Source of the DNA: Candidatus Omnitrophota bacterium
Lineage (GTDB): Bacteria; Omnitrophota; Gorgyraeia; Zapsychrales; JANLHA01
Reading direction: 5' to 3'
Assembly: GCA_022711395.1 (NCBI GenBank)
Contig: JAKLFA010000005.1
Span: 1 to 44,409, forward strand
DNA: 44,409 bases
The DNA's letters: not shown here
Content: more notes on this DNA, generated by a model
The model's database searches: none
What the model was told of the DNA's origin: nothing
The model's input: the letters and a program-made list of their open reading frames with translations, nothing else
Numbering within the stretch: position 1 is the stretch's first letter

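Noticed and set aside
2-44409. Stop-codon reassignment as an explanation for the open frame
   Set aside because: No TAA, TAG or TGA appears in the main frame at all, whereas a reassigned stop would appear as a sense codon. Stops are common in the other frames.

Overview
The whole window lies inside one protein-coding gene. On the + strand, the frame whose codons start at base 2 (positions equal to 2 modulo 3) has no stop codon from the first base to the last: about 14,800 codons, open at both ends. I see no intergenic DNA, promoter, ribosome-binding site, terminator, tRNA, rRNA, CRISPR array or insertion sequence. Every long reverse-strand ORF is an antisense shadow of this frame. Bacterial genes of this size are very rare. 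Giant ORFs encoding tens of thousands of residues are known from Omnitrophota (former candidate phylum OP3), so an Omnitrophota-like bacterium is my best guess. That rests on architecture, not on a marker gene.

The polypeptide is a string of roughly 40 modules, each about the size of a normal free-standing protein. Nearly all are separated by a short recurring motif, consensus [T/V/S/A/G]-N-[A/S/P]-[A/S]-V-[L/V/M] (TNAAVL, TNSAVL, TNPAVL, TNASVL...). I count about 42 copies between 230 and 42847. A polar, flexible stretch usually comes before the motif. What follows often looks like the N-terminus of an independent protein: Tat signals (1361, 13979), lipobox-like signals (1361, 33278) and ordinary signal or membrane segments (3860, 8999, 13241, 14909). 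The motif is conserved as protein but spelled with many synonymous codons, so selection acts on the peptide. The simplest hypothesis is a giant polyprotein, or a bead-on-string fusion, with a recognised inter-module peptide.

Layout: 2-4543 holds unknown helical parts, a tandem repeat, a Tat/lipobox module with HEAVH, a phosphodiester-glycosidase-like domain and a one-TM module. 4562-8884 holds CoaE-like kinase, cupin, pentein (deiminase/amidinotransferase), CheD-like and nucleotidyltransferase modules. 8903-15829 holds a multi-TM module with HERLH, a methyltransferase, a 2H-phosphoesterase-like module, an RsbT-like ATPase, membrane segments and a Tat-linked lytic-transglycosylase-like domain. 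15848-22474 holds ROK kinase, degenerate P-loop kinase, SelD and HAD domains fused without motifs. 22715-32056 holds DUF1152-like, GDP-hexose-phosphorylase-like (HIT/GalT), cytidine-deaminase-like, HemK-like, GNAT-like, unknown and YvcK/CofD-like modules. 32056-32527 is a module whose natural reading is in a different frame. 32636-44409 holds unknowns, a lipoprotein-like transglutaminase plus TPR module, a VTC (polyphosphate polymerase) domain, a GT5 glycogen synthase, unknowns, a papain-like plus membrane module, and a UDP-sugar pyrophosphorylase running off the end.

Recurring themes are sugar-nucleotide and polymer metabolism (ROK, YvcK, HIT/GalT-like, GT5, VTC, UDPGP), nucleotide-handling folds, and cell-wall or protein hydrolysis (transglycosylase, zincin-like HExxH, transglutaminase/papain folds). 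Several domains lack a textbook catalytic residue, so some may be binding or structural relics rather than enzymes. Domain names come from reading motifs by eye, not from database searches.
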